From an uncultured Nitrospirales bacterium (GTDB taxonomy: Bacteria; Nitrospirota; Nitrospiria; Nitrospirales; UBA8639), in NCBI GenBank assembly GCA_958295805.1, contig OY282373.1, positions 1,955,001 through 2,019,000 of the forward strand: a stretch of DNA of 64,000 nucleotides, given 5' to 3'. The position numbers and the translations under genes are program-made. Below the pieces are notes generated by a model that was not told where the DNA came from, made no database searches, and worked only from the letters and a program-made list of their open reading frames with translations. Shown in pieces: positions 8,409 through 17,532 of the stretch (position 1 is the stretch's first letter; every line of letters starts with the position of its first letter).

Positions 8409-9305
8409 ATGCGACAATCCTGGTCTTTCACGGGCCTCTTGTGTTTGTGTCTTCTCACCGGCGTCGCCCATTCCGAAGACGGCGGCTCCGATGGCGCCGT
8501 CTTCGCTTCCGGCCAATCTCCAACGGGAATGACCTCAACCGGTTCCACGCCGTCCCTCACGCCCGACCAAGAACTCGAGTTATTGAAGCAAAAGCCCGAA
8601 GAATACCGAACGCTTGTCTTAGGCACGCAGATATTTCTTGGTCGATTTGGCTACGGTGTCGGCCCTTTTACGGGAGAGGTGGATGAAGCCACGAAACGGG
8701 CACTTCGAGAATACCAACACCACGTGGGCTTGCCGGAAACCGGAGAAATTGACTACCAGACGTTGAAACAGTTGACCGACGACAATAAGGCCCTTGACCA
8801 GGCGATTCCATTTCTTCCTCAATATGCGTTCACCAACCAGAACGATCACGTGGTTTCCGCTCAAGGAACCTGGGCGAGAGAAAACCTTCCCGTTCACGAA
8901 GCCCTCCAAACGTCCGACTTCACGTGTCGCCGCCAATTCAACGTGTGCATCGACTCAACGGCCGGGCTCTCACCGGGGCATACGCAAAGCCTTCTGGTTC
9001 GAACCCAATATTTTGAAATTGACTCATGGGATGAAAAGATCATTGCAACGAAACCGACTCAGACCGGTCCATGTGCGATCACGGTGGTTCGGATCGATCG
9101 AGAAGACAAGACGGTTGTACGCTCGACTTCGGTCAAACGTGAAGTGAACGGCCCGTGCGCTGAGGCTGCGACCTTCAACCGACAATTTCAGCTTGCTGAC
9201 GGGGCGCAGATTTACCGCGCCTTGAAACGGCAAAAGTTGAAAGACACCCAGAAAATCCTTCGAGTGACAGAACCCGATCATCCCATCCCACAACGGCAAG
9301 ACTGA
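8409..9305 (+). CDS. Exported protein with a peptidoglycan-binding (PG_binding_1) domain
   Basis: 298 residues starting at an ATG preceded by a GGAGG site. A signal peptide (WSFTGLLCLCLLTGVAHS) is followed by a linker and then a PG_binding_1 three-helix domain at about residues 70-125, with the typical G-x-F-D/E pattern (GPFTGEVDEATKRALREYQ). The C-terminal 150 residues have no recognised family; the cysteines at CRRQFNVC and at GPC could form disulphides. Likely a cell-wall-associated periplasmic protein. Confidence 0.65.
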   Translation: MRQSWSFTGLLCLCLLTGVAHSEDGGSDGAVFASGQSPTGMTSTGSTPSLTPDQELELLKQKPEEYRTLVLGTQIFLGRFGYGVGPFTGEVDEATKRALREYQHHVGLPETGEIDYQTLKQLTDDNKALDQAIPFLPQYAFTNQNDHVVSAQGTWARENLPVHEALQTSDFTCRRQFNVCIDSTAGLSPGHTQSLLVRTQYFEIDSWDEKIIATKPTQTGPCAITVVRIDREDKTVVRSTSVKREVNGPCAEAATFNRQFQLADGAQIYRALKRQKLKDTQKILRVTEPDHPIPQRQD

Positions 9306-9366
9306 CCGACCTTTTCGTCACCACGATCCACCCTTTGTCCCGTTTGTCGCGTGCGGAGGACCGCTG

Positions 9367-9783
9367 ATGCCGACGTGCGGCGTGTCACTTGACCGGTCTT
9401 CGTCCTCTCCGTATATTCTTCACGACTTTCTGCTCCTCTATCGGATGCCCCCCATGGTTGACCTTGAAGGAAAAAAGCTGGGCTTACTTCTCTCGACGCC
9501 ACCTTCGCATCATCACGTAGAAGTCGTCATCGGATTGAGCAGAGAAGCGTTGCGCTCCAACGTCAAGGTCTATTTGTATCTGATCGACGAAGGCGTCAAA
9601 AACCTGGAAAATCCAAAATTCCTTGATCTGGCGTCGGCAGGCGTAAAATTGAACGTCTGTGCGTATGGATGTCAGCAGCACAAGGTTTCAACGGAGGGGT
9701 ATGGTCAAGAAGTCACGTTTTGTGGACTCGTGGTTCTCTCCCAAATCATAACGGGCTGTGATCGCTTCGTTGCCTTTAATTAG
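9367..9783 (+). CDS. DsrE/DsrF-like family protein
   Basis: 138 residues. From about residue 30 the sequence follows the DsrE/F-like (sulfur-relay related) alpha/beta fold: KKLGLLLSTPP, VKVYLYLIDEGVKNL, AGVKLNVCAYGCQQHK. The two nearby cysteines (CAYGC) are where family members often carry the active cysteine. A GGAGG site stands upstream of the ATG at 9367; internal ATGs at 9445 and 9454 are alternative starts. The actual function is unknown. Confidence 0.65.
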   Translation: MPTCGVSLDRSSSSPYILHDFLLLYRMPPMVDLEGKKLGLLLSTPPSHHHVEVVIGLSREALRSNVKVYLYLIDEGVKNLENPKFLDLASAGVKLNVCAYGCQQHKVSTEGYGQEVTFCGLVVLSQIITGCDRFVAFN

Positions 9784-9879
9784 TTGCTCGTTTCTTCCTT
9801 CCCTTTCTTCACACTTCTCGGACACGGCTTCAGCGGATTTTCAGATTGAGGAGAGACGGACCGGCTCCTGACAATCATT

Positions 9880-11571
9880 TCAGGATCGTCGTCCATACAG
9901 GAACGTGACGTTGATTCGCCGAGACTCATAATCGTCACGAAACGCACAGGCGTCTGATTCATGGAACAGGTCGGAATTAAAGATCAACGCTCTGTTTTCT
10001 CGATAAGGGACTTTCACGGGTGACGCGCCGGTGTGTTCCAGGAACTCCATGATTTTCGGCTTAAACGCCTTGGAATTATACACTTTGAAATCCCAATCTT
10101 TCGGCGCTTCTTTATTCCAAACGATCAATCCGCCACGCGAGGGGTCGAGATTCGCTTCATCCGGGGTAATCCAGAAATTGACGTTGACGGCCGCGGCATC
10201 GGCGTGGACGTTCAAAGGCCGTCGCGCGCTGTCTTGCTTGAACGCCCAGGCCTGGAGCAACCGATGTCGGCGAAAGATTCCCGGAAAGGTCGTGCGTAAT
10301 TCTTCAGCCACCTGCAACAATAACGGAGAGGAAAACCCTTCACTCAGAAACGCTCCGATGTACCCGTCATCATAATTTTTCTTCCAGATAGTAGACTCCC
10401 AACAAAACTGCCGAAGGGCTTTCACCGCTTCCGGCCGCAGTAAGGCATCAATGACGAGAATCTCAGGATGACTCGCGTGATAACGTCGTTCAACGTCCGC
10501 CACGTCCAGGTCCGGATTGAGCGCCCCCTGAGGCAGAACCGGATTCTCGGCGTAGTGAAGAATTCGATTAAATGAGGGAGCGAGGGCTTGAGATTCCCGT
10601 TGACTGAGCCGGACGGGCTGATTGGCCTCCCCTGCCTTCACAATCTTTTGGCGTAAGGCGAACAGGGTTTCTTCATATTGTGGATTGAAAGACCTCGATA
10701 ATCCGTGCTCGGCAAGGTAGTGGATTTGCTCGGCGTCGTGCTTGATCCGAGAAGGAAGAAGAGTCTGTACCTGGACGGATCGTCCATGATTGTGAATCAG
10801 CTCCGCGGAAGTACGGAATTCGCGCAACGCTCCATCCAGATTCTGTTTCCACAATCGAACCAGACCCAGATGATGATGCGCTTTGGCATAATGGGGCTTG
10901 ATGGATGCGGCTTGTTGGAATTGATCCTCTGCCTCATCAATCTGTTCCCGTTCAAACAGAATCATTCCGAGATTGCAGTGCGCTTCGGCATTGCGGGGAT
11001 TGAGAGCAATCGCCCGTTCATAGGCAGTCTTTGCTTGATCCCATTTCCCCTGTTCCTTGAGTGCCACGCCATAGCTGTTGTATGCCTCGGCATAATCGGG
11101 CTTCAGGGTCAAGGCCTTTTCAAAGACCGCAACGGCGGCATCCAATTCCCCCTTCTCTCGTAACACGTTACCCAGATTCCCCAAGGCTTCGACGTAATCG
11201 GCTTTGAGCGAGAGGGCCCGTCTGTAGGAACGTTCTGCCTCATGCAATTGATTGAGTGCGTGATGGACGAGCCCTTGATTATAAAAATACAAAGGCTGCG
11301 TGGCACGATGCTGAATGGCCTTGGCAATCAAACTGAGGGCTCGATCATACTGAGATCGCTGGTAGGCAAGTAACCCGAGTAAATGAAGCGCGTCGGCGTG
11401 TCCGGGGTCACGCGTGATGATGTTCTCGTAGCAGGCCTCCGCCTGTGAAAAACGTTTCTCCTGATGATGACGGATAGCCTCATTGAACAGGCGTTTCAGG
11501 AGCATCGCGTCTGACGACGTCACGGATTTCGTCACCACTCGTTGTTGTCGTCTTCGTTCTGCGCGGTTCAT
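9880..11571 (-). CDS. TPR-repeat protein fused to a 2-oxoglutarate/Fe(II) oxygenase-like domain
   Basis: 563 residues. Residues about 25-270 form at least six tetratricopeptide repeats (AEACYENIITRDPGHADALHL and successive copies). The C-terminal 200 residues look like a prolyl-hydroxylase-type 2OG-Fe(II) oxygenase, with HAD as the iron-binding HxD, a distal histidine in SDLFHESD and the cosubstrate arginine in YESRRINVTF. The TPR part probably recruits a protein or glycan substrate; the reaction may be hydroxylation, but the substrate is unknown. It is a single-gene unit between convergent and unrelated neighbours. Confidence 0.75.
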   Translation of the reverse strand: MNRAERRRQQRVVTKSVTSSDAMLLKRLFNEAIRHHQEKRFSQAEACYENIITRDPGHADALHLLGLLAYQRSQYDRALSLIAKAIQHRATQPLYFYNQGLVHHALNQLHEAERSYRRALSLKADYVEALGNLGNVLREKGELDAAVAVFEKALTLKPDYAEAYNSYGVALKEQGKWDQAKTAYERAIALNPRNAEAHCNLGMILFEREQIDEAEDQFQQAASIKPHYAKAHHHLGLVRLWKQNLDGALREFRTSAELIHNHGRSVQVQTLLPSRIKHDAEQIHYLAEHGLSRSFNPQYEETLFALRQKIVKAGEANQPVRLSQRESQALAPSFNRILHYAENPVLPQGALNPDLDVADVERRYHASHPEILVIDALLRPEAVKALRQFCWESTIWKKNYDDGYIGAFLSEGFSSPLLLQVAEELRTTFPGIFRRHRLLQAWAFKQDSARRPLNVHADAAAVNVNFWITPDEANLDPSRGGLIVWNKEAPKDWDFKVYNSKAFKPKIMEFLEHTGASPVKVPYRENRALIFNSDLFHESDACAFRDDYESRRINVTFLYGRRS

Positions 11572-11738
11572 GCGTTGATCGTCGTCGAGACGCGACTCAA
11601 CGTTTTTCGACGAGACGTCCGTCCATCAACGTAAAAAGAGTACCCTTCCCGTCGGCAAAAAGTAAAGTTGGATATTCTGCCGGTCCTGAACAGAGGCGAA
11701 GAGTCCGCAACCGAAAAAATGAGTTGCCTCGTCGGCAA

Positions 11739-11774
11739 AAAAATGGTCATGCCCTTTCGAGCACGACCATTTTT
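11739..11774 (-). terminator. Intrinsic terminator of rpoD
   Basis: A 10-bp inverted repeat (AAAAATGGTC ... GACCATTTTT) lies 34 bases beyond the rpoD stop. A T-rich tail follows on the minus strand, and because of the A/T ends it could act in both directions. Confidence 0.6.
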
Positions 11775-11807
11775 CAGATTTCATCTTCAAAGGACGAGAG
11801 CCGTTCC

Positions 11808-13595
11808 TTAAAATCCTTCCGCAAAATTCCGAAGTCGCCTGCTTTCATTTGAATGCCGAAGTTTGCGTAAGGCCTTGGCTTCAATCTGCCGAATCCGCTC
11901 CCGCGTCACGCTGAAGTCCTGCCCCACCTCCTCCAACGTATGATCCGTCGCCTCCCCAATCCCAAACCGTTTCCGCAGCACCTTCTCTTCCCGCGACGTC
12001 AGCGACTCCAACGACGTCGCGATATGCCGCTGCAAGTCATATCGCACCGCCGCCTCCAACGGCGACACCGCCTTCTTGTCCTCAATAAAGTCCCCTAAAT
12101 GACTGTCTTCTTCTTCCCCAATCGGCGTCTCCAGCGAGATCGGCTCCTTCGCTATCTTCAAGATCTTCCGCACCTTCTCTAACGGCATCTCCATCCGCTC
12201 CCCGATCTCTTCCGGCGTCGGCTCCCGCCCCAACTGTTGCACCAAATGCCGCGACGTCCGCACCAGCTTGTTGATCGCTTCGATCATGTGCACCGGAATC
12301 CGTATCGTCCGCGCCTGATCCGCAATCGCCCGCGTGATCGCTTGCCGAATCCACCACGTCGCATACGTGCTGAATTTATACCCCCGCTGGTATTCAAACT
12401 TGTCCACCGCCTTCATTAACCCGATGTTCCCTTCCTGAATCAGGTCTAAAAACTGTAACCCCCGATTCGTGTATTTCTTCGCGATACTCACCACCAACCG
12501 CAAGTTCGCTTCGATCAACTCCGCTTTGCCCCGCTTCATCTTCTCTTCCGCCCCTTCCACGCCCCCCAACGCCCGCTTGAATTCCTCCGTCGGCAACCCC
12601 GTCCGCCCCGCCACCGCCTTCAGCGTCGCCGCCGCCTGACTCGCCCGCAGCACCGCTCCCATCGTCCCCTCACTCAGCCCCGCCCCGGCGCCCGCCTGCT
12701 CCCGCCTCATCTGCCGCAACACCTTCACGCCCCCCGGCCACGGCGCCCCCACTCGCCGACAACACGCCCGCAACACCCCCTCCGCCTTCCGCACTTGCCG
12801 CCCCTCCGCCTTGATCTCCGCCAACACCTCCCCCCAGACCCCCGGCTGCAACTTCAGCGCCTCCCACCGCGCCACCAAGTGCCCCTGCACCTGCTCCACC
12901 TGCTTCGCCATCCGCCCCTGCTCCCCCGCTCCCGCTTGCCGCCGCTTGACATACAGCCCCGTCAGCCGCTGGCTTAACCGCCGCACTTTCCCCAATTCTC
13001 CCACCGTCTGCCGCAGCAACTCGCTCTCATCCTCCTCCGGCCCGCCCGCCCGCTCCACGTCCTCCTCGTCGCTCGGCTCATGCACCAACTCCCGCACCCG
13101 CACCGCCCCGCTCTTCAGCCCCGCCCGCCACGCCTCCAGCCGCGCCAGCGTCAGCGGCAGCCCCACCATCGCCCTCACCAACTCCGCTTTCCCTTCCTCG
13201 ATCTTCTTCGCTAACTCGATCTCCCCTTCCCTTGTAAGAAGAGAAACGCGAGCCATTTCATTGAGGTACAAACGAACCGGATCGTCAATCCGGTTGAGCG
13301 TCCCAGGCGTCAGATCGATTTCCTTTTCAGAATCTTCTGAAGATTCATCGAGTTCATCAACTGACGTCGGCCGGCCGGAATCCCCATTGGCTTGAGCATC
13401 GAATCCTTCATTTTCAGTGAACACCGCATTCTTGAAGGGGGCTTCTCCAAGCACCGTGAGCGAGGACGAACGCTGACCGGAAGAGTTTTTTTTGATCGGT
13501 GAGATATCCTTTCTCTCATCAACGTTCATCCGTTTCGATTTTCTACCGCCCCTTATAATCGGTTTGGTATTCCCTATGACACTGGTTCTTGGCAT
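11808..13595 (-). CDS. rpoD: RNA polymerase primary sigma factor RpoD (sigma-70)
   Basis: 595 residues with all primary-sigma landmarks: region 1.2 ([11 protein letters not shown]), a non-conserved insert, region 2 ([33 protein letters not shown]), region 3, and the region 4.2 helix-turn-helix ([21 protein letters not shown]). It directs core polymerase to housekeeping promoters. Codon use is odd: in the 100 codons from 13199 to 12900, 81 end in G, against 13 of the first 45 codons of the gene. The G-rich block continues into region 2. The protein itself looks intact. Confidence 0.95.
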   Translation of the reverse strand: MPRTSVIGNTKPIIRGGRKSKRMNVDERKDISPIKKNSSGQRSSSLTVLGEAPFKNAVFTENEGFDAQANGDSGRPTSVDELDESSEDSEKEIDLTPGTLNRIDDPVRLYLNEMARVSLLTREGEIELAKKIEEGKAELVRAMVGLPLTLARLEAWRAGLKSGAVRVRELVHEPSDEEDVERAGGPEEDESELLRQTVGELGKVRRLSQRLTGLYVKRRQAGAGEQGRMAKQVEQVQGHLVARWEALKLQPGVWGEVLAEIKAEGRQVRKAEGVLRACCRRVGAPWPGGVKVLRQMRREQAGAGAGLSEGTMGAVLRASQAAATLKAVAGRTGLPTEEFKRALGGVEGAEEKMKRGKAELIEANLRLVVSIAKKYTNRGLQFLDLIQEGNIGLMKAVDKFEYQRGYKFSTYATWWIRQAITRAIADQARTIRIPVHMIEAINKLVRTSRHLVQQLGREPTPEEIGERMEMPLEKVRKILKIAKEPISLETPIGEEEDSHLGDFIEDKKAVSPLEAAVRYDLQRHIATSLESLTSREEKVLRKRFGIGEATDHTLEEVGQDFSVTRERIRQIEAKALRKLRHSNESRRLRNFAEGF

Positions 13596-13930
13596 CTTGT
13601 CTCCCTATTCTGCCTTTTCAGGAATGAAACATTCCGGGTTGTCCTTTCAGGCGCTGACGCAACGCGCAACAACGCTTATCCCATTTCCACTTCATTTATT
13701 TCACGCAATTGGAGATTCACGAGAAGAACAGGAACGACTTTTATCAGAGAGGCAGCAGACGTTTGCGTATTTGAGATACAATCAAAAAACAGGCAAATTC
13801 GTATGGGAAAATCCAACACATTGAAAAATGCTCAATCCTATAACTATATAGTAAATAAACTTGCTCATGCAAGTCAGATAACGACCTTTATTTCTCCAAA
13901 GGCTCTTTATTTGGAAAACCTTTCCGTCAG
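13596..13930. other. Intergenic region upstream of rpoD
   Basis: 335 bases without a convincing gene. A plus-strand open frame that begins inside rpoD and reaches 13824 has no family features and no ribosome site. The right half is AT-rich and carries the probable rpoD promoter. Confidence 0.5.
13845..13872 (-). promoter_or_regulatory. Candidate rpoD promoter
   Basis: On the minus strand TTGCAT (13867-13872) and TATATA (13845-13850) are 16 bases apart. Transcription would start near 13838, leaving a leader of roughly 240 nt before the rpoD ATG. Confidence 0.35.
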
Positions 13931-14407
13931 CTAATCACTCGGGGGTTCAAAATGGCCGGAGGGACGAGTTTGCCAAGGGACGGTGGCGGTGCGGGCTTGC
14001 TTCAGAAGACTGCGGAGATTGACCTCGGCAGCACGGAGGAGTTTGGGTTCGCCACGCTGAAGCAGGGACGTGAGAAGCACGTACAAGTCCCGGTCGGTTT
14101 GATGACCACGAAGAATACGTTCAATCACGGGATCGGGAGAATCCAGGTTGGGATAGACGGAATCTTCTCCATCCGGATCTCCTAATAATAATTCCAGGGC
14201 TTGAGGAGAGCTGTAGAACCAAGCCGTCGGAATCCCCAGCCCTCTAGCCAAAATCTCGACAATCGACGCAGCCGGATCGATTGTTCCGGCTTCGATCGCT
14301 TCAATCGTGGATACGTCAACGCCGGACTCAGCGGCTAATTTGGAGAGTGAACAGTGACGGGCTTTCCGCCACGCCTGTAATGATTGAGCAAAGGGCATGG
14401 TCGTCAT
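13931..14407 (-). CDS. XRE-family helix-turn-helix transcriptional regulator
   Basis: 158 residues. The N-terminal 60 residues are a Cro/CI-type HTH (AWRKARHCSLSKLAAESGVDVSTIEAIEAG). The remaining 100 residues have no known sensor domain. It is the last gene of a minus-strand run (15753-16097, the FG-GAP gene, then this one), with 58 bases separating it from the FG-GAP gene. DNA target and signal are unknown. An ATG at 14398 is an alternative start. Confidence 0.75.
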   Translation of the reverse strand: MTTMPFAQSLQAWRKARHCSLSKLAAESGVDVSTIEAIEAGTIDPAASIVEILARGLGIPTAWFYSSPQALELLLGDPDGEDSVYPNLDSPDPVIERILRGHQTDRDLYVLLTSLLQRGEPKLLRAAEVNLRSLLKQARTATVPWQTRPSGHFEPPSD

Positions 14408-14465
14408 CGTAACGAAAACGCGGGGGGTTCATCTACATCTTGATTGCCGTCGGTTGACGCGATTC

Positions 14466-15752
14466 TCACGGCGTTCCCACCGGAAGCGTCAACTGATGCA
14501 CCAGACCTGCATCGGGCATCGTCTCGAGGTCGCCGTATGGCGAGCCCACGGCGAGATACTCTCCCTCTCCACTCATTGAAAGTCCAAAAAGGTCGGCCGC
14601 ACCGGTAGGAGTCGAGGGATTGGAAATCTTCAATTTCAACGTTCCGCTCCGTCGATCAAAGACAAACACCGCGCCGGCATCAACGCCTGCGGTATCGTCT
14701 CCCGGTGCCCCCACGATGATAGCGTTCTGGAGCAGGGCCACGGCTTCCCCGAAGTGGTCGTCCGGTTGTAGGTTGGGGGCTTGTAATTTTTGTACAAATT
14801 GCCCCGTATTCGAATAGAGGTAGACCGCGCCGGCTCCCGGTTGTGCCCCCTCGCTCCGCAACGCCCCCACAACTAACAACTCTGCGTCACCGGCCAAGGC
14901 CCACCCAAAATACTCATGGGGTTGAGGAGCAGGCGATTCAAGAATTCCTTGTAACTGCCCGCTTTCCCAATCAAAGAGAAACACCCGTCCATGATTCTCC
15001 CGTCCGGTTCCAGCCAGAGGAGCACTGATCGCCAGCATGGGGCCCAGAAAGGTGAGGGCATGACCAAAACGATCGCGTTTATTGTTTTCCGCGTGTGGAG
15101 ACGAAAAAGTCCGATGAACCTTCCCGGTAGACGGATCAACGACGTAGCCTTCACCTACATAAAACTTGGTAGCGGTACTGGCCTCCGGATCTCCAACGGC
15201 CAAGAGCGAAGCCTGGGCAGCCAGGGCATGACCAAAGGCTTCGGCAAATGAGTTGGGGCTGGTGAGCACTCGTCTCAATTTCCCCGTCTCCCGGTCAAAC
15301 ACGGAGACCGATCCCACGGAGCGACGAACGTTTCCTTGTCCTCTGGGAGCACCGACGATCACGTAGGCCGGAGTCAGTTTCACCGACAGCCCGAATAAGT
15401 CGTCTCCCAAAGGCGAAGGCGGAACGAACTCCCGTACCATTGTCCCGTTGTCACGCCGGAATAAAAACACTTTTCCTGATTGCCCACCGACTCCCGCAGC
15501 ATGAGGCGCGCCCACAAGGACGTGACGGCCTTCACTGGCCACGGCATATCCAAATCCATCCAACAACGTGGGTTTGGAAGAATGAAGCAAAGGGACCCGT
15601 TCAACAAATCGTTGTCCCGAAGCGTTGAAACATGGAAACAGACACGTCAAAAACAGACACGTGAAAAAAAACAACGACCGAAAAGGGGAAGGCATTTTCA
15701 CGTTATGAAGTCGTGCTCGCGTTCGAGAAGAGATGAAAACTCGGCGTTTCAT
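14466..15752 (-). CDS. Exported FG-GAP repeat (seven-bladed beta-propeller) protein
   Basis: 428 residues. After a hydrophobic signal (LFFFTCLFLTCLFPCFNASG) seven FG-GAP-type repeats can be counted, each about 50 residues and carrying a D/E-x-FG-x-A/S-(x)n-L-x-VGAP core (for example DGFGYAVASEGRHVLVGAP and DDHFGEAVALLQNAIIVGAP). Seven repeats match one integrin-alpha-like propeller. It probably acts at the cell surface or periplasm in binding. The start abuts the stop of the upstream gene (TGAATG). An ATG at 15695 is an alternative start closer to the signal peptide. Confidence 0.75.
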   Translation of the reverse strand: MKRRVFISSRTRARLHNVKMPSPFRSLFFFTCLFLTCLFPCFNASGQRFVERVPLLHSSKPTLLDGFGYAVASEGRHVLVGAPHAAGVGGQSGKVFLFRRDNGTMVREFVPPSPLGDDLFGLSVKLTPAYVIVGAPRGQGNVRRSVGSVSVFDRETGKLRRVLTSPNSFAEAFGHALAAQASLLAVGDPEASTATKFYVGEGYVVDPSTGKVHRTFSSPHAENNKRDRFGHALTFLGPMLAISAPLAGTGRENHGRVFLFDWESGQLQGILESPAPQPHEYFGWALAGDAELLVVGALRSEGAQPGAGAVYLYSNTGQFVQKLQAPNLQPDDHFGEAVALLQNAIIVGAPGDDTAGVDAGAVFVFDRRSGTLKLKISNPSTPTGAADLFGLSMSGEGEYLAVGSPYGDLETMPDAGLVHQLTLPVGTP

Positions 15753-16097
15753 TCATTGGAGTTGTTCTATCGTACCGGGATGGTCGGAAGGCAAATCAAT
15801 CACGTGGCGAATCGAGTGTTCTACGTCCGAATCGCGTTGATAGAGTGCAAACGGCGGAACGTCCACCTGCAACCGTTTGAACAACCGGCGGATGAATTTT
15901 TCTCCGGGCGCTTCACAGATCCAGACGTACATGCCGGTTTCCAACTCGTGGAGATGTCGTTTCATCCGAAACCGCGCGTCTTCCATAAAATAGGCTGACA
16001 AAAATCCCGTGATCGCTTGAACGACCCACGCATGTTCTTGAGCGTAACGATAACTCACGCCAATTTCGAAGAGATTGCCTTGCCCACCCGTTGCCAT
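15753..16097 (-). CDS. Hypothetical protein (114 aa)
   Basis: 114 residues with no signal peptide and no recognised family. It is rich in aromatic and charged residues (RYAQEHAWVVQAITGFLSAYF; FRMKRHLHELETGMYVWIC). Its stop directly abuts the start of the FG-GAP gene, so the two are co-translated. Confidence 0.5.
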   Translation of the reverse strand: MATGGQGNLFEIGVSYRYAQEHAWVVQAITGFLSAYFMEDARFRMKRHLHELETGMYVWICEAPGEKFIRRLFKRLQVDVPPFALYQRDSDVEHSIRHVIDLPSDHPGTIEQLQ

Positions 16098-16267
16098 AGC
16101 CTTCGCCGATTGTCTCGAAACTCACCCGCCCAAGGATGATGCTGACTCCTTGTAAAAGATTCGTCAAAGACGCTGCAAACCTGATAGTGTTCTCGATTCC
16201 GTCGTCAAGCTCATTGCCGCTGGAGACAACTTGTGGCAAAATACCAGCCAGTCATGGGAGCCAACAC

Positions 16268-16489
16268 GTGAATTTCCTGACCCATCCCCACGTCTGGATC
16301 GCCCGAGTTATCGGCATCATGGCGATCGCAACGGGATTCGTGCTTGGAATCGAAGGATTGAATCGGCCGAATTCGGTTTGGCTGCACACGGCGCTGGGAT
16401 TGATCGTGATTGGCTTGTGCGCCCAAATCTATGCTTTCTACAGATCTCTTCTGTACAAAATTCAATCCCGGAATAACCAGAATTCATGA
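16268..16489 (+). CDS. Small membrane protein (73 aa)
   Basis: 73 residues with two hydrophobic helices (VIGIMAIATGFVLGI and WLHTALGLIVIGLCAQIYAF). The GTG at 16268 is preceded by GGGAG at good spacing. Its stop overlaps the ATG of the lipoprotein gene (ATGA), so they form a two-gene unit. Function unknown. Confidence 0.5.
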   Translation: MNFLTHPHVWIARVIGIMAIATGFVLGIEGLNRPNSVWLHTALGLIVIGLCAQIYAFYRSLLYKIQSRNNQNS

Positions 16490-16920
16490 TTCATCCGACG
16501 CAACGTTCCCACGTCCTCCAACCGCTTCTTGCGTGGATGGCCGCGTTTGCCCTGGGCATGACGCTTACGGGATGCAGTCATTGGCGAGAGTCGTACCTCA
16601 AGGGTGCGCTGAAGGAGGCCACCCAAGAAGAAATCGTGGAAAAGTTCGGCGAACCGTGGAAAAAAAAGACGTCGCTGTTATATAGCCAATCCACGTGGAT
16701 CTATCGCTATGCTCTGACCAAAGATGATCTTGACCCCATGGGCGTCGGCGCGCTGGGGAGCGTGCTCCAAGTCACCAATTCCATCGCGGCACTGATTGGA
16801 CGAGGCAATAATGCCACCGCCAAGAATAAACCAGAATGTTTCCACTATATCCTGACGTTTAATCAAGCGAACGTCCTTCAAAGCTGGGCGCGAGAAGCCT
16901 GTGCCGACACCACGTTATAA
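16486..16920 (+). CDS. Lipoprotein of unknown function
   Basis: 144 residues with a signal peptide ending in a lipobox (GMTLTGC), followed by a short mature domain (KEATQEEIVEKFGEPWKK; WIYRYALTKDD). The mature start somewhat resembles small SmpA/BamE-like outer-membrane lipoproteins, but I am not sure of the family. It is translationally coupled to the small membrane protein upstream. Confidence 0.6.
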   Translation: MIHPTQRSHVLQPLLAWMAAFALGMTLTGCSHWRESYLKGALKEATQEEIVEKFGEPWKKKTSLLYSQSTWIYRYALTKDDLDPMGVGALGSVLQVTNSIAALIGRGNNATAKNKPECFHYILTFNQANVLQSWAREACADTTL

Positions 16921-17162
16921 CTGGTTGACCATGACGGACCTTTTTGGTCCCGTGCCCTCACGGGCTTGACTCTTTCCCAAAAACGCATTCAGGTCCAGGG
17001 CACCAGCCGTCAACCCTGAAAAGGATCGTTGGATTTTCCGTCTCATTGGAACCAGTCATCACGCTGAAACAGGCGGATTTTCTCGAAATGGGGAACATTT
17101 TCAGATCCGGGGCGTTTTTACAGCAATGTTTTTCCGTGCATCCCTTGTCGCTCAGTTTGAAA

Positions 17163-17435
17163 ATGTTGACGTTGCCGGACAAAATCGGAGTTTTTTGCCT
17201 TCACTGCAAATCCCGACATCGCCTGACGGTCGATACCATTTCGCGTGTCATCGGAGATGCAGAATTGTTCGAAGAAGGCGCCGCCCGTATGCTGGAGGCA
17301 TGCGCCAACGCCCACCAGGAAGCTCTGCACGTCACGGAAGTGAGCGTGGACGGGAACATCGTCCAATTTCGGTGTCGTGAATGTAAAGCAGGCTTTCAGA
17401 CCAAGATTTCCCTCTACGAAACCTACCAACCCTGA
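17163..17435 (+). CDS. Small CxxC...CxxC (zinc-ribbon-like) protein
   Basis: About 90 residues from the ATG at 17163. Two CxxC knuckles (FCLHCKSRHRL near the N-terminus, FRCRECKAGF near the C-terminus) would bind one zinc or support a redox pair. The frame extends upstream to 16944, but the upstream part lacks family character. Convergent with the peroxiredoxin gene, with a shared terminator between them. Function unknown. Confidence 0.5.
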   Translation: MLTLPDKIGVFCLHCKSRHRLTVDTISRVIGDAELFEEGAARMLEACANAHQEALHVTEVSVDGNIVQFRCRECKAGFQTKISLYETYQP

Positions 17436-17472
17436 GAGACTCCTGCCCGATAGCATTCAACCACCCTCAAAA

Positions 17473-17502
17473 AAAGAGCCGCCCCAATCGAGGCAGCTCT
17501 TT
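17473..17502. terminator. Bidirectional terminator between convergent genes
   Basis: An inverted repeat AAAGAGCCGCC ... GGCAGCTCTTT (one mismatch) with an A-run on one side and TTT on the other. It sits between the zinc-ribbon-like gene and the peroxiredoxin gene, whose ends face each other. Confidence 0.75.
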
Positions 17503-17532
17503 CAGAATAACCAACCGAGACCGTAAGAAGGC

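Noticed and set aside
12670-12977. Very Gly-rich or Pro/Arg-rich frames inside rpoD
   Set aside because: They result from the G-rich codon block of rpoD read in other frames and are not separate genes.
13492-13824. Plus-strand open frame (110 codons) near the rpoD start
   Set aside because: It begins inside rpoD on the other strand, has no ribosome site and covers the rpoD promoter region.
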